The notes under the pieces were generated by a model. The model saw nothing but the letters and a program-made list of their open reading frames with translations. It made no database searches and was not told the origin of the DNA. The translations under genes were made by a program, and so were the position numbers. From Clavelina lepadiformis (lineage: Eukaryota; Chordata; Ascidiacea; Aplousobranchia; Clavelinidae): a stretch of 64,000 nucleotides of DNA. Every line of letters begins with the position of its first letter. Within the stretch, counting starts at the first letter, position 1. Shown here in pieces: positions 12,381 through 23,484 of this stretch. Location of the stretch: NCBI RefSeq assembly GCF_947623445.1, contig NC_135245.1, positions 18,793,501-18,857,500 of the forward strand, given 5' to 3'.

Positions 12381-13193
12381 TTTGGAACTGCTTTCAAATT
12401 TATTAGTTTCAACAACTAATTGTTGGAGTAGAATCTTTACAAATAAGAAAAAAAAAAAACAACAACAATACTTAACTTAACAAAGAGAATAAATTATGTT
12501 CATATACATTTTAATCAAACTACTGTAGCGAGTATACTGTACAGCACTAGGTATAATGCACGTGTTCCGCTTAGCAATCGTCACTGATTCAATGAAGTTT
12601 GTTGGTCTACCTGAGAGTCTTTGTCAAAATATTAACTAACTTCAAGAGTTTCGGCAGCTGTTTGCTGGCACTGCAACTCTGAATCTACATTTTCAGTGGC
12701 GCATTTCCTGCCGAATGCGAAAGCGTTATTTGCTAAATAATAGTTTGTTGCTTAAATGTCTTGTATACTTTCGAATGCTAGGCGTGTTCAATTGCAACAG
12801 CTGATTTTGCACCTGAGTTTTTAAACTAGTTAAACTATTCAGAAAACAGAAAAAATTTTGCAGCACCCGACTTTGTTTATAGTCTTAATGACAGCGCACG
12901 GCTACAAATGCTACACTACAGGTTGTATCTTAGCTTTCAAGCGCCTAACTTAGGTAAGAGTTTAAACTAAGCTTGAGTTCTAAATGTTTCTATAACCGCA
13001 TGCTTCTACAAAACAGGTTTAATTGAAACTGCAATTCAAATCTTCAATCTATTCGCAATATTATTCAATGTCTTAATCTGCACTGGTGACCTTTTAGCTG
13101 AACCTGGGCCCTAAGGCATAAAAGTTAGATAATATTGCATGTGGTTGCACAAACTCGAAACTTCGTACTGTTATTGTCGTGCACAGGCCTTAA

Positions 13194-13737
13194 CCCTATT
13201 CTAACTAGACGTGGCTTCTCCCGCACACAGTCATAGCAAAACGTGGCGTACAGTTGCATTGTTTGCTGTAGAAACTTGAAATTTGGTGACTTTTCCTAAA
13301 AAATGTTCAGCTATCTGTCCATGTTTGTTTGATAAAGTTGGATTTTGTAATTTTTGAGATATTGCGATATTTTCATAATTTTGCTCTGCTCTCCCCATCG
13401 AAGCGTATTACTCATTTACGCACCAATAACTCGACTAACTATTCTCTTTCGTTCTCTTCTCGCGGTCAGCTGGTTTTCCGCACAGCGGGGGCGCGGCGTA
13501 ACAAGAAGAATTTCTAGAAATTTGTCACTTTTAGAAATACTTAATTTACACTAAATTCACTTTCTTTTGCTTTACAATTATGATGTATACAGGAAGCCAG
13601 ATGATTTTTCTACTAACCTGTAAAAATCTCATCAGTTAACGACGTATAGTTTTCTAGTAATTAACGATTGAAAATGTGTGTGCGGTGTCGGCCACACCTA
13701 GTTTTTTAGTAAACTCGCGAGCCTGGTTAGGATAGGG
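13194..13737. mobile_element. piggyBac-type MITE, copy 1
   Basis: The 544-bp element has inverted ends CCCTATTCTAAC / GTTAGGATAGGG (one mismatch) and is flanked by TTAA on both sides (13190-13193 and 13738-13741). TTAA target duplication and CCC-type ends are characteristic of the piggyBac superfamily. Copies A and B carry the empty site with a single TTAA (about 1780 and 8696). A 62-codon open frame at 13329-13517 shows no similarity to a transposase, so this is non-autonomous. Confidence 0.92.
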
Positions 13738-13741
13738 TTAA

Positions 13742-14939
13742 ATCGACTAAAAAAGGCACCGCGGTGCCGTAATGTTTAAAGGAAATGCTGCGCACATACT
13801 GGAAGTGGATGATATTTCCTGTAGAGTGTAGATACTGCAAAGACATTCACGGAAGCAACACGTATGTTTCGCTAGAAATGATATATTGTAGGACTGTGTA
13901 GTCTAGAAGAGAGTGAATGTCCTGGGTAAGGGTAAGCGAGCATTTTCACCTTTTAACTGCTCATGCGCTCGGCGCAATCACAAGACAAAGATGGCCTCCG
14001 CCTGAAGTAGGATCGTATATTCATGGTTTCACACTTAATATGTTTCACATGTAAAGCAATGTCATTAAGTATTTTGCAATCATTCGTGGCGAATTTGTGT
14101 ATCTATTTCCTTGCTGAGCTCATTCTGTTTGCTTTGCCTGAAGCTCAGCTGATTTGCGTGAAGCGGCGCATCGCGTGACCATTGGATTCGAAACTCGGTT
14201 TGTATTAGGTTTAGGTTATTGGATTAGGTGTAGGAGCCTGCGAAAACATACTTTTAAGCAGCACAGTACGGAAAAGGGTTGCGATAGAACAAATGCCTCA
14301 TCACAGAGAGAATTAACCAGATGTATTGTATCTGTATGTGCCCATTGCGTGCGTTGTTAGTTGATTTCTTTTTTTTTGAAAGCTTGCATGATCGTAGCTT
14401 TAATTGTTTTGTCAGGAAGCACAATGCCGTAGGCACACACTTGTTTTAAACCACAAAAACAAAGTATGCTAAGTTTTTACCAAGACAAAAATTATTAGCT
14501 TTTGCAGAATGCAGATGCCTTTACGGAAAGCTTAATTGGCAGAAGTCTATAGTCTTTTTAAGTTGTTGTTCTGTATTGGAATGGAGATTTTAAGCTTAAA
14601 CTTAAGTTGGTTAGTTCGTTCAGGTCTTTTTGCCACAATTCGTGTGTAAGCTTTGGACAGGGCCGTAATGTCATTTAACCACGCACTTTGAAGCGCCACA
14701 TGCAAAGAAGTGAAGTCTTTGATTTAACCGAGAAACTTTTTTTCTTTTAGGATATTTGGCCTAATTCCTACATTTAGGCTGCTTGCAAAATTTAGGGTGT
14801 TTTCTTTGATAATTGTATAGACGCCAGTTGGACTAAATTAGGTTTTTTAATTCTTAATGACTAGCTTTCACTTTTAAAATGATAACTTAAAAGTGAAAGT
14901 TCTTGGAGGGCCCCGCGGCAATCCAACCCTGGATTTAGA
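13742..14939. other. Flank between piggyBac MITE and hAT element
   Basis: The first 440 bases continue the shared METTL27-unit flank. From 14184 a 115-bp block (GGATTCGAAACTCGG to AAATGCCT) recurs at 28069-28183 and 29386-29500. Its start resembles the reversed B box of a tRNA-derived SINE. The rest is unique apart from the segmental duplicate. No gene is seen. Confidence 0.6.
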
Positions 14940-14947
14940 ATCTACAC

Positions 14948-15833
14948 CAGGGGTGTCCAATCTGTGGCCCGCGCGGTACTTTTGGAAACGACTTATATTA
15001 TCAACTGAATCGCCTACGTAATTTATGACGAACTTACATTCCGAGAAATTGGCATTTATTATTTGCTTTCTTTGTCTATTGCTCTATAGTCTATTTCTAT
15101 ACCATAGAGCAATAGATAGTTGAGATAATAGATAATATAGATAATAGAGCAGGGGTGGGCAAATGTATTCAATGGAAGAGCCATTTGCAGAAAATACAAG
15201 TACCAGAGAGCCTCAAAATTATTTCAATACAAAAACGATAAATAATGCAAGTTCAGCAATAATAAAAACAAAACGCATAGTTTTCTTCCCACTCTAGATT
15301 AAAACCTCTGTTTTCATCTTCAAATTTTCGTTTTTTGCTAGCATTAGATGTCATCGTTTTCTTTTGCAATGTATTTAAGTAGACTAAACTGAGCTAAAGC
15401 TTACTGTCTTAGCAGTGAAATTGCGTTGACTTGCTGTTAACTAACCCTTCAGATTCTATGTCTACTGTTACGTCATAAACGAAATGCTGGCCTAAATAAA
15501 GAAAGAAAGAAACGTTCATAAACGGTACTCTTGGTAGCCTTTACAATTTTTTTGGAATTTTACGATTCGACTAGAAGAGCCACAAAAAACATGCCGGAGA
15601 GCCGCAGTTTGCCCACCACTGTTAATAGAGCAATAGATAGATAATATACTATAGTCTCTAGTGCAGGGGTGCACAACTGTTCAAGTTAATTTTATTGCAT
15701 CACAATTTATTTCTAAGATTAGAAATTTGGGGTGAGGGTTTTAATTAGAAATTAGCAGTAAACACTCAAGTGGCCCGCGCAATCATTCGTAAATCGCATG
15801 TTGCCCTTTGGCCAAAAAGGTTGGACACCCCTG
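14948..15833. mobile_element. hAT-type non-autonomous element with nested insertion, copy 1
   Basis: The ends are CAGGGGTGTCCAA and TTGGACACCCCTG, flanked by the perfect 8-bp duplication ATCTACAC (14940-14947 and 15834-15841). CAGGGGTG ends, GGCCCGCG subterminal sequence and 8-bp duplications are typical of hAT MITEs. It contains a second hAT-type element at 15150-15621. A further CAGGGGTGCACAACTG terminus at 15664 shows that the interior is itself composite. Confidence 0.9.
15150..15621. mobile_element. Inner hAT-type MITE, copy 1
   Basis: Ends CAGGGGTGGGCAAA and TTTGCCCACCACTG enclose 472 bp. The left flank has TAATAGAG (15142-15149); the right flank has the same 8-mer after one extra T, and in block 2 the duplication is exact. 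The interior contains AGAGCC-rich subterminal sequence and no open frame of note. Confidence 0.88.
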
Positions 15834-16036
15834 ATCTACACAGACCGAATGAGGCAAGGTATTTTGTCAGGATCGATCCGACAGATACCTTTCTGAAAAC
15901 ATTGGTCTGTTTAGCACAATTATGCTGTGGTTATATCTATTGCACTGTAACTATACCCATCAACCTACGGTAAAAATGTTTATTGCAAGTTCGTCCGACT
16001 TCAGAAGATAAAGACCTGAAAATAAAACATATCAAA

Positions 16037-17009
16037 ATGGAAGAAACTAAGGTAGAAGCTGCCTTAAATAACGTTCATGCTGCTATTTTTTGTGACAATG
16101 TGAAAGACTCGCAAGAAGAATACAGTGGCTGGTGTGACAGTTATGACAAGGATGCGGACACTCTCAATTACCAGTCTCCTCCGCAAGCGGCAAAGATGTT
16201 TGGAAAATATTGCAAGGACGCCACAACCGTTCTGGACGTTGGCTCAGGTTCTACTTAATTGCACCATTATGACATCACACACTTGAATAAACTTTACACT
16301 CTAGTAGTTTGAATTTAAATTTGTAAAAAAACACTCTTTGTAAAGGCACCGGAAAGGCTGCTCAGTTGATACGAGAAGAATATGGATACGATGGTGATCT
16401 TGACCTTCTCGACTTTAACTTGAATATGCTGCAACAGGCCGACAATAAGAAGCTGAAGATAAGGTAAACGTCATGAAATGAGGCGCATATTGCTACGAAA
16501 CGTAGGATAAACTGCTGGTTTTCTGCTACAGGAACTTCATCCAGCATTGGGTTGACGATACGGGAGAATTACCCGTCAAGGAAGGAAGCTATGACGTCAT
16601 TATATGTGTCGGATCGTTTGTACCCAATCACATTCCTGTGACGGCGATGCGCGTAAGTCTTGTCTTTCGCAAGTTTTACTTCGAGTTTGATGACAAAAGT
16701 TGGAAGCTCCTCTCCCAAAAACTACCGAAGAGTGTATACTAATATAGATTCTAGATTACACAGTTTAAGCCATTTGTACTTATATTCTTCTACTTTCAGG
16801 GTATGCTGAAGTCTTTAAAACACGGAGGTGCGATGATATTAACAACCCGAAATACGAAAGTTGTTTCGTACAAGTTGGACTTTGATAGAGTCGTACAAAG
16901 CATGATCGACGCAAAGGAAGCTGAGTTGGTCGACAAAGAAGAATACAAAAATTATCCTGGTGCATATGACCACGTTTTAAATGTCGTGCTTGTCTTAAGA
17001 AAGCTTTAA
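16037..17009 (+). CDS. METTL27-like SAM-dependent methyltransferase, copy D
   Basis: Exons 16037-16247, 16346-16463, 16532-16652 and 16800-17009 encode 219 aa, the same exon lengths as A-C on the opposite strand. The start is the ATG that aligns with the other copies (MEETKVEAAL); an upstream in-frame ATG at 15983 adds 18 residues without family support. Motif I is DVGSGTGKAA (residues 67 onward). The last exon has LKHGGAMILTTRNTK and ends in NVVLVLRKL. D diverges from A-C over much of its length, so it is an older subfamily. An AATAAA overlaps the stop region (17009-17014). Confidence 0.83.
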
Positions 17010-17014
17010 ATAAA
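17009..17014 (+). terminator. Poly(A) signal of copy D
   Basis: AATAAA begins at the last base of the TAA stop codon. The duplicate gene E has ATTAAA at the equivalent place, so the signal is retained in variant form. The 3' UTR must be very short. Confidence 0.55.
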
Positions 17015-17321
17015 ATACGTTGAATGTAGCAATAGATTTTTCATTTTGTCACGTCTTGGATTCACTTATTCTAAGAAAAACCTATAAAAATAATAAATCG
17101 ATTGTTTTTAATATTCGCAAAAGCTATAGAAGTAAACCGTGTTAGAAGATCTTTTGAAAATTATTATCCGCATAGAGTTCCAGTTGTAGCTGTTGCTCGC
17201 TACTGCCCATATAAATTGGACGGTAGCCCAACGCGTAGCCCGTTGGTAGTAGGCCTATAGTAGTGCCACCTTAACAAACCCACCATATGGTAACCCGCTA
17301 TATGGTTATTGCCTCTCAGGC

Positions 17322-17809
17322 ACACATGTCAAACTCCCGGCCCGCGGGCCACATCCGGCCCGTTTTACAATAAAACTTGGCCCGCAATGCTATTTCATAC
17401 ATTGAACTATTTCCGGCCCGCGAGATCATTGTACAGTATAATTTAGTTTTTTCAAGCAAGAAACAAGATTATAACAAATCGCACAATACAGCAGTTGCCC
17501 ACCATACGTTAGAATAAATAGATTTATTCTAATGCTTGTAATTTGGGCTGCTTTTTTCTTTATTGTTTGTTAATTCTTTAATGCTTTGAAAGGAGATAAA
17601 TGAAATATAATGATGTAAGAGAAGAATAATCAAAAATAGCCCAGTCAAAAAATCGTCAAAAACATCAAAAATTTGGTGTTGTTTCGCTGCCTGTTCCAAT
17701 TCATGTAATCGTGTCATGAAACGTTCAATCAAGTTTTATCCTTACGGCCCGCGGCGTTAAATAAGTTTTGAGTTTTGGCCCCTGGTGCGATTGAGTTTGA
17801 CACCCCTAG
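17322..17809. mobile_element. hAT-type MITE (TGTCAAACTC family)
   Basis: The 488-bp element has a right end GAGTTTGACACCCCTAG that pairs with the left ATGTCAAACTC, and GGCCCG-rich subterminal blocks on both sides. The perfect 8-bp duplication TCTCAGGC lies at 17314-17321 and 17810-17817. The outermost left bases have decayed. It lies just outside the segmental duplication and is absent behind copy E. Confidence 0.88.
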
Positions 17810-17817
17810 TCTCAGGC

Positions 17818-18655
17818 AACTAGGTCATGTTTCGCGAGCGGCACCACGCGGTAATAAACATCTTGGGTTTGTAGTGAAATGGAAATAGTCTAAGTCTGGT
17901 AGTTGTTGTAATCTAGTTTGTAATAAATTGCAAAATCTAGTTAGCAATAACATTATCGAAAGAAAAGATTAACTATTCCAAACAAAGCATTTCGCGTTGT
18001 AATGAAGTCATGCGTGTCAGTGCGTTACACAATCCTTTAAATTTGCTTAAATAAGAACAATAGAAGCAAAACGCTTTGAAAGGATTATTGCGGTTCAAGT
18101 CAGTGCTGAAACACAGCAGGAAAAAAGTAATTGTTTATTAATGTCAAACCAGCGCAAAAACAATAATAACAAGTTGGTCTTTATATACAAGGGATTCCTT
18201 TCCATAGCAGGTTATAGAAACGCAGAATGTCAAGACTTGTCTGATAACGTCTTGCACAATCTTTGAGAAAGAAAGGTTATACGGGGATATTTTTGGACGG
18301 GTATACAATCGCTTCCCACCTTGTACTCAAATTACTCCAGCAATGGGGGTAAAATGGGTATAGAGGAGTCACCTGAAAAAGGGTTGTTCTTTAGTTAAAA
18401 GAAAGAAATTATGTTTGTACAACTACATTATTGGAAAGTAGATGCATGTACTGTCATGCTCAATCACTCAAATTAAATTACCGGAAAATTACTCAAATTA
18501 CCCCACCCACTAAATATTTTGTGGATTAGGCGAATTTGTAGCTTTTGATCAGATGTTCAGCAAAAGTGGCCCAAATCAATTTTTAAAATTCAACAGTTTA
18601 TGTTTATTATCAAATTAGTTCAAGTAGTTTGTCGTGAAAGTTCGAAGGCCTCTGC
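17818..18655. other. Gap with no recognisable gene
   Basis: AT-rich sequence with no open frame that I can support, no splice pattern and no repeat ends that I recognise. Confidence 0.5.
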
Positions 18656-18998
18656 AGCACTGTTGTAATGACTCGAGTCACGTTTTTAAATTACTTGAGT
18701 CGAGTCAATGCTTGAAATAAGTTTACTTGACTCGAGCCTCCGAAAGAAAGTTAACCAAGTCATTAAATCTTGGTTGTTAATTTATTGACCAACTGAATTA
18801 CAGGACATTTGATTTCATTGCGAATGATCGGTTAAAGGTATAGCCAATGACATGACTTCATTTGACTTGCATTATATTTTAACTTGACTTGACTTCATCC
18901 AATCAGTAATTTGACTCGACTTGACTTAAGTCAACTTCCCAAATGACTTGACTTGACTCGAGTCCTAAAAAATGACTTGGTTACAGCACCGTTCTGCA
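18656..18998. mobile_element. Probable MITE rich in ACTCGAGTC / TGACTTGA motifs
   Basis: Dense copies of GACTCGAGTCA, TTGACTTGAC and variants lie between CACTGTTGTAATGACTCGAG and CTTGGTTACAGCACCG, which are imperfectly inverted. TCTGCAG sits directly outside both ends, consistent with a hAT-type 8-bp duplication with one mismatch. A related, less complete block lies at about 42460-42560. Confidence 0.55.
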
Positions 18999-19396
18999 GA
19001 GATCAGTGTGATTTCTACGTGCTTGCATAATCCGGCATTTCTTCGTTATCCCATATGTATAACTGTTAAAATGGGCAGATTTTATGTATTTCTCTAAAAT
19101 GATGAAAGCACATTATAATATGTTGTGTAGAAGTGTTTTCCGAAGATGCTGATAGAAAATATAGTCCAGGTATAAAAAAATCATTGAAAGATGGTCAAAG
19201 ATTTTGTGCTTATTAAGCTCGCTTTCCTGCACTTTACCACAATGTACAGTGGGTTGCTCATTTTGAAGTTCATTCTTGGATTCACATTTTAAGCAAAATA
19301 CTTATTTGATCGAAGCATAAGACTTGGTAGAAGCTTAGCAGATCAGTAAAGGTCACTTTTTATTCCAAGAATGTGATTATACCAATCTAAGCATAA

Positions 19397-19512
19397 CACT
19401 GGTCTACAAATTTCAACTTTTTTTTTCAGGTTTGGGTTTTGACAACTGATTGTAGCTAATTTTGGGGCGCTGAATCCGAAAATGAACTCAGATTTTCTCT
19501 ACTACATCAAGT
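19397..19512 (+). repeat. Left terminal inverted repeat of the CACTG transposon
   Basis: This stretch aligns with the reverse complement of about 21920-22032, with one short poly-T expansion and a few substitutions. The open frame starting in it at 19482 lies partly in the repeat and has no family support, so I leave it out. Confidence 0.85.
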
Positions 19513-19774
19513 TTTCTTTCTATCGGTGTCATTATTTTATGAAATTCTTGCTTAGTAAGGAAGATTTATTTAGAAGTTTCATAAAGCACATGTACATTGT
19601 ACAGACCAACATCAGAGTTCAAGCTGAAAAGTGGTTTGTAGAAGGAAAAGGTATTTTCATACTATATAAGTTTGAGTTCAAGTCGGTTAGAGTTTTTGGT
19701 ATAGTGGTGTTTCTGTGGAAAAACTTGCTCTTAGAAAACTACTAACAAAGAAAGGTTATATTTGATCTCAAGCT

Positions 19775-21467
19775 ATGTCTGCTTCCAGCAAAAGAAGAAA
19801 ATGTTGTAATGATCCGGATATATTTTGTTACATTTGTGGATGCTTCATGTTGAAGTCTCAACAATGCAATATTACCACGTTTGTAAAAAAGGCATATCTT
19901 GCTTACTTTAAAGTCAAGTTAGGGGACCAGGACAAAAGCTGGGCTCCTCATAAAGCGTGCAAGACCTGCGTTGAATGTCTGAGAAGTTGGTCGCAAGGAA
20001 AAGGTTCACAAATGAAATTTGGAATACCCATGATTTGGCGAGAGCAACGAAATCATGTTGACGATTGTTATTTTTGTCTTGTTAGTTTGAAAGGGTATAA
20101 CAAAAAGAGTAAACATCGTTTGAAATATTCAAATCTGGATTCGGCATTGCGGCCAGTTCCTCACAGTGATGAAAAGCCACTGCCAGTATTTATATCACTT
20201 CCAGAACTACACGAAGAGGCTATTTCTTCTTCAGAAGCATCGTTTAGTGAAGGAGAAAGTGAAATTTTTCAACCAGCACCCGAGGATCTGTCAGACAAGC
20301 CTTCCCAGTTTAATCAGATGGAATTAAATGATTTAGTGAGAGATTTGTATTTGCCTAAGCAATCGGCGGAGTTATTGGCATCAAGGCTACAGGAAAGGAA
20401 ACTTCTCAAAGCTGGTACAAGCGTGACATTTTTTCGCAAACGAGAAGAACTGCTTCCATATTTTGCTTCCCACAATGATTTCGTTTATTGCAACAATATA
20501 GAAAGGCTTCTTCTAGAAATGGGATTACCACAGTATGATGCAGACGAATGGAGACTTTTCATTGATAGCTCCAAACGAAGTTTGAAGTGTGTTCTACTTC
20601 ACAATGGTAACGTGTACGGTTCTATTCCTATAGGACATTCGGTGACAATGAAAGAAGAGTATCAGAACATCAAAACCGTTCTTGAAAAGTTCAAGTACCA
20701 TGAGCATAGTTGGCTCATCTGTGTAGATTTAAAAATGGTGAACTTTTTGCTGGGGCAACAAAGTGGCTACACCAAATACCCATGTTTCCTATGCTACTGG
20801 GACAGCAGGGCCAAGGATCAGCACTGGAAGAAAGAAGAGTGGCCTCCAAGGCTTACCTTGACACCTGGAGACAAAAATATCATACGTGATCAGTTAGTTG
20901 ATATCAAAAAGATCCTCTTGTCTCCTCTTCACATCAAACTTGGTCTCATGAAACAATATGTAAAAGCTTTGGATCATGAAGGAGAGTGTTTTAAGTATAT
21001 ATGTTATGCTTTTCCTGGTCTCAGTGAAGAGAAAAAAAGAGCTGGGATTTTCAATGGACCACAAATCAGGCAATTGTTAAAGGATGAAAATTTTGTAAAA
21101 TCAATGTTGCCATTCGAGGCTAGAGCTTGGAATGCTTTCGGTGCTGTTGTGAGAAATTTTTTGGGAAACAGAAAATTATAAAGATCTCTTAAGGGAGCTA
21201 CTGCTTAGTTTTGAAGATTTGGGATGCAGGATGAGCATCAAAGTTCACTACTTGAAGAGCCATGCGGATGAGTTTCCAGAAAACCTTGGGAAAGTTAGTG
21301 AAGAACAGGGTGAACGTTTCCACCAGGATATTAAAATTATGGAGGAACGTTATCAAGGTCGGTGGGATTGTCATATGATGGCCGACTATTGCTGGAGTTT
21401 GAAAAGAGAAATTCCAGATGCTGCTCATAAAAGAAAGTCCCTCAAAAGAGCATTTTTAAGCTTATAA
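19775..21467 (+). pseudogene. Transposase-like gene of the CACTG transposon, one frameshift
   Basis: A 468-codon frame runs 19775-21181 and the protein plainly continues in another frame to the stop at 21467 (about 564 residues in all). The join is near 21175, where the family sequence FLGN...YKDLL is split, consistent with a single lost base. The N-terminus has zinc-binding pairs (CYICG, HKACKTC, CYFC). The core has FIDSSKRSLKCVLLHN, then LICVDLKMVNFLLG and YPCFLCYWDSRAKDQHW, and after the shift SEEQGERFHQDIK, giving D...D...E candidates of an RNase H-like fold. I recognise this as a protein family scattered through insect, cnidarian and other animal genomes, usually left uncharacterised. 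Its superfamily is not certain to me. Confidence 0.78.
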
Positions 21468-21919
21468 GTGAAGAGTTCATATTTTATGAAAGCTCTTTTG
21501 TTGACTGTTTCTGAACTCGCCCTGCCCAAGTCCCTTTGAGTCAATCTTTATTTTGGCACTTTGCTATTTCTGTGTGTGTCTTCAGAATTTCTGCACTCCG
21601 TTGTCTATGTGCATATTGTGTGAACTGTAGGCTATAATTCAGATAATACCTTGTCACTGTCCTATCGACAGGTTCGTCAGCATAATGTAGCGTTTGATGT
21701 TATTATGGTTGCTCTTTTGTATGCCTATTTTTTATTCCAAAACATGAAATTTTAATAAAGACAACGCAAATTTGTGTGAATATAATATAGAATGCTTGTT
21801 TGCTAATTAAAGCTAGATTATTGCAGGTAAAACAGTGTTTATTGCATCAGAATTCCTTGTTTTGACAACAGAGGGGGGGCAAAAATTGATTTTATTCAAA
21901 AATTAGGGATATTTCATAT

Positions 21920-22032
21920 CTCAAAAACGTGATGTGATAGAAAAAATCTGAGTTCATTTTCGGATTCAGCGCCCCAAAATTAGCTAAAATGAGTTGTCAA
22001 AACCCAAACCTGAAATTTTGTGTAGACCAGTG
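21920..22032 (-). repeat. Right terminal inverted repeat of the CACTG transposon
   Basis: The reverse complement starts CACTGGTCTACACAAAA and continues through the same TTTGGGGCGCTGAATCCG block as the left end. Confidence 0.85.
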
Positions 22033-22078
22033 TAATCAATGTTGGTGATGTGCTTATGACCAAGTTAAATTTCATCAG

Positions 22079-23484
22079 ATTGTTGAAATTGATGAGAAAG
22101 AATCAGAGTCCAAGGCCAATAGCATGTTTGACCATCCATATTCGTGCACAAAAATTATGTTTATTCTTGGTTTATCTTCATATCACTTGAGACTGCGGAG
22201 AGTGGTAAGGCATTGAATCATTTTGCAGAGTTCGGTTCTTTTTGGGTGTTTAATGAGGTGTGTCTCGTACAGTCATTTGCATCTGAACGTCCTCAATCAG
22301 TTAATGTGCAGTGTGGAAATTGGTCTTATGAGTGGAGTGCAGAACATCCCTGCGTATGTGATGAATAACAAAGTGGTTACAATGAACACAACTTGGTGTA
22401 GAATTTCTGAATCTGAAGTAGTTTAGTGATTTATTCATTAAACTGGTTTGCGCTTACCTGATTTTGTCTGTATATGTGCAGTACTGTACTGTAGGGGCTT
22501 AGGGCTGAAACAAGGTTGTTTTATGTCATAATCTACAATTAAGTAAATGCCCTGGTGGAAGAGCTTTGAATAAAGTTTCGCTGGCGGCTAGATCCAAGTG
22601 TATTGTTATTGCTAAAGAACATGTTGCATATTTTAACTGCCATTGAGACACGATCAGTGATAATATGAAAGGAAAATCAGGGTTTCTGACAACAGAAAGC
22701 TTTGTTGGTTGTAGTAAAGAAACTTGACGAGAGTTTTAAAGTCCAGAGGTCAGGCGTAGATAATAAACAACATGTTACAACTACCCTTGACTGTACATTT
22801 ACAAGTTCATCATTATAGAAATACAGACACATGCAGATCTTTACTGAATGTAGCAAATGCATTTCTCCTTGTCTGCCATTTTTCATGATGTTACCTAACC
22901 TGTAACAAAATCAGTTGCAGTCAAAACCTGCTTTTAAAATTCTGTGGTTTCTTCTATCCAGAGTGATTCTGAAACATGGCAAAAACGTTGACTTTTGTGC
23001 TCCACTGACTGCATTCCGCTGGAATGAAGTTGTATCCAAATTTACTTCGTAAGTTTGTTTTGTCTGGCTTGCCTGCCTTATCATTTGGATCAAAAACCAT
23101 TGTTTGCTCCAACAACTAATAGTGGTGCACTTGCAGGCTGGGCAAGGCCAAGTGTGAAACTGGTCAGGTGGTGAAGTGAGTCAATGTGGTGTCGGGTCAT
23201 GTCAAGATAGCTCATGAAAAGAGGATATATTGCACTTTCAGTCATGTTTCAAATCCACCTTCATCATATGTTTTGCAAACTTTATTGTTTAAAATCAAAG
23301 AATTAAAATTTCGCAGATGGAAATATTAATACTTAATCAATCGTAATTTCTATGTCATAATAAGCGATTGTTATTACATTGTCGGACAAGAGGAGGAATG
23401 GACATATTTACATCTGATGGAGCGGATGGATCTGTCCAAATGATTGATCTGAGACAACAGGAAAATCCACCATAACATACGAGG
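22079..23484 (+). pseudogene. Decayed DCAF7 (WDR68) WD40 gene copy
   Basis: Four blocks match DCAF7 in order. Block 1 (about 22079-22200) has EIDEKESESK then MFDHPYSCTKIM and a weak YLRVWRV-like end. Block 2 (22963-23048) has NVDFCAPLTAFRWNEV and ends at a GTAAGT donor. Block 3 (about 23156-23241) has ETGQVVK-stop-VNVVSGHVK. Block 4 (about 23396-23484) has DIFTSDGADGSVQMIDLRQ and then STITYE one frame over. DCAF7 is a WD40 scaffold for DYRK kinases and CUL4 ligases. Retained introns show a gene duplication rather than a processed copy. An in-frame TGA, a frameshift and missing pieces make it a pseudogene. The CACTG transposon lies immediately upstream; I could not identify the first exon on its far side. 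Confidence 0.75.

Larger units (their letters stand above)
13079..17229. repeat. Segmental duplication, block 1
   Basis: About 4.15 kb matches 28281-32410 in the same orientation with only scattered substitutions and a few small indels. The block contains part of the copy C upstream flank, a piggyBac-type MITE, nested hAT-type elements and all of METTL27-like copy D. The left edge is sharp at TGCACTGGTGACC; the right edge is at TAGCCC (17224-17229). Confidence 0.93.
19397..22032 (+). mobile_element. DNA transposon with CACTG termini and about 110-bp TIRs
   Basis: The left end CACTGGTCTACAAA (19397) and right end TGTAGACCAGTG (22032) belong to inverted repeats of roughly 110 bp that share TTTGGGGCGCTGAATCCG and flanking sequence. 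The trinucleotide TAA lies directly outside each end (19394-19396 and 22033-22035). CACTR-type ends with a 3-bp duplication point to the CACTA/CMC group, but superfamily assignment is inference. It carries one transposase-like gene (19775-21467) in plus orientation and sits beside a decayed DCAF7 copy. Confidence 0.88.

Noticed and set aside
13329-13554. Open frames of 62-66 codons repeated at 28531-28756
   Set aside because: They sit inside the piggyBac-type MITE; repetition is due to the segmental duplication and they lack transposase similarity.
15061-15150. CRISPR-like or tandem repeat of ATAGATAATAG
   Set aside because: It is a short low-complexity tract at a transposon junction, without regular spacers.
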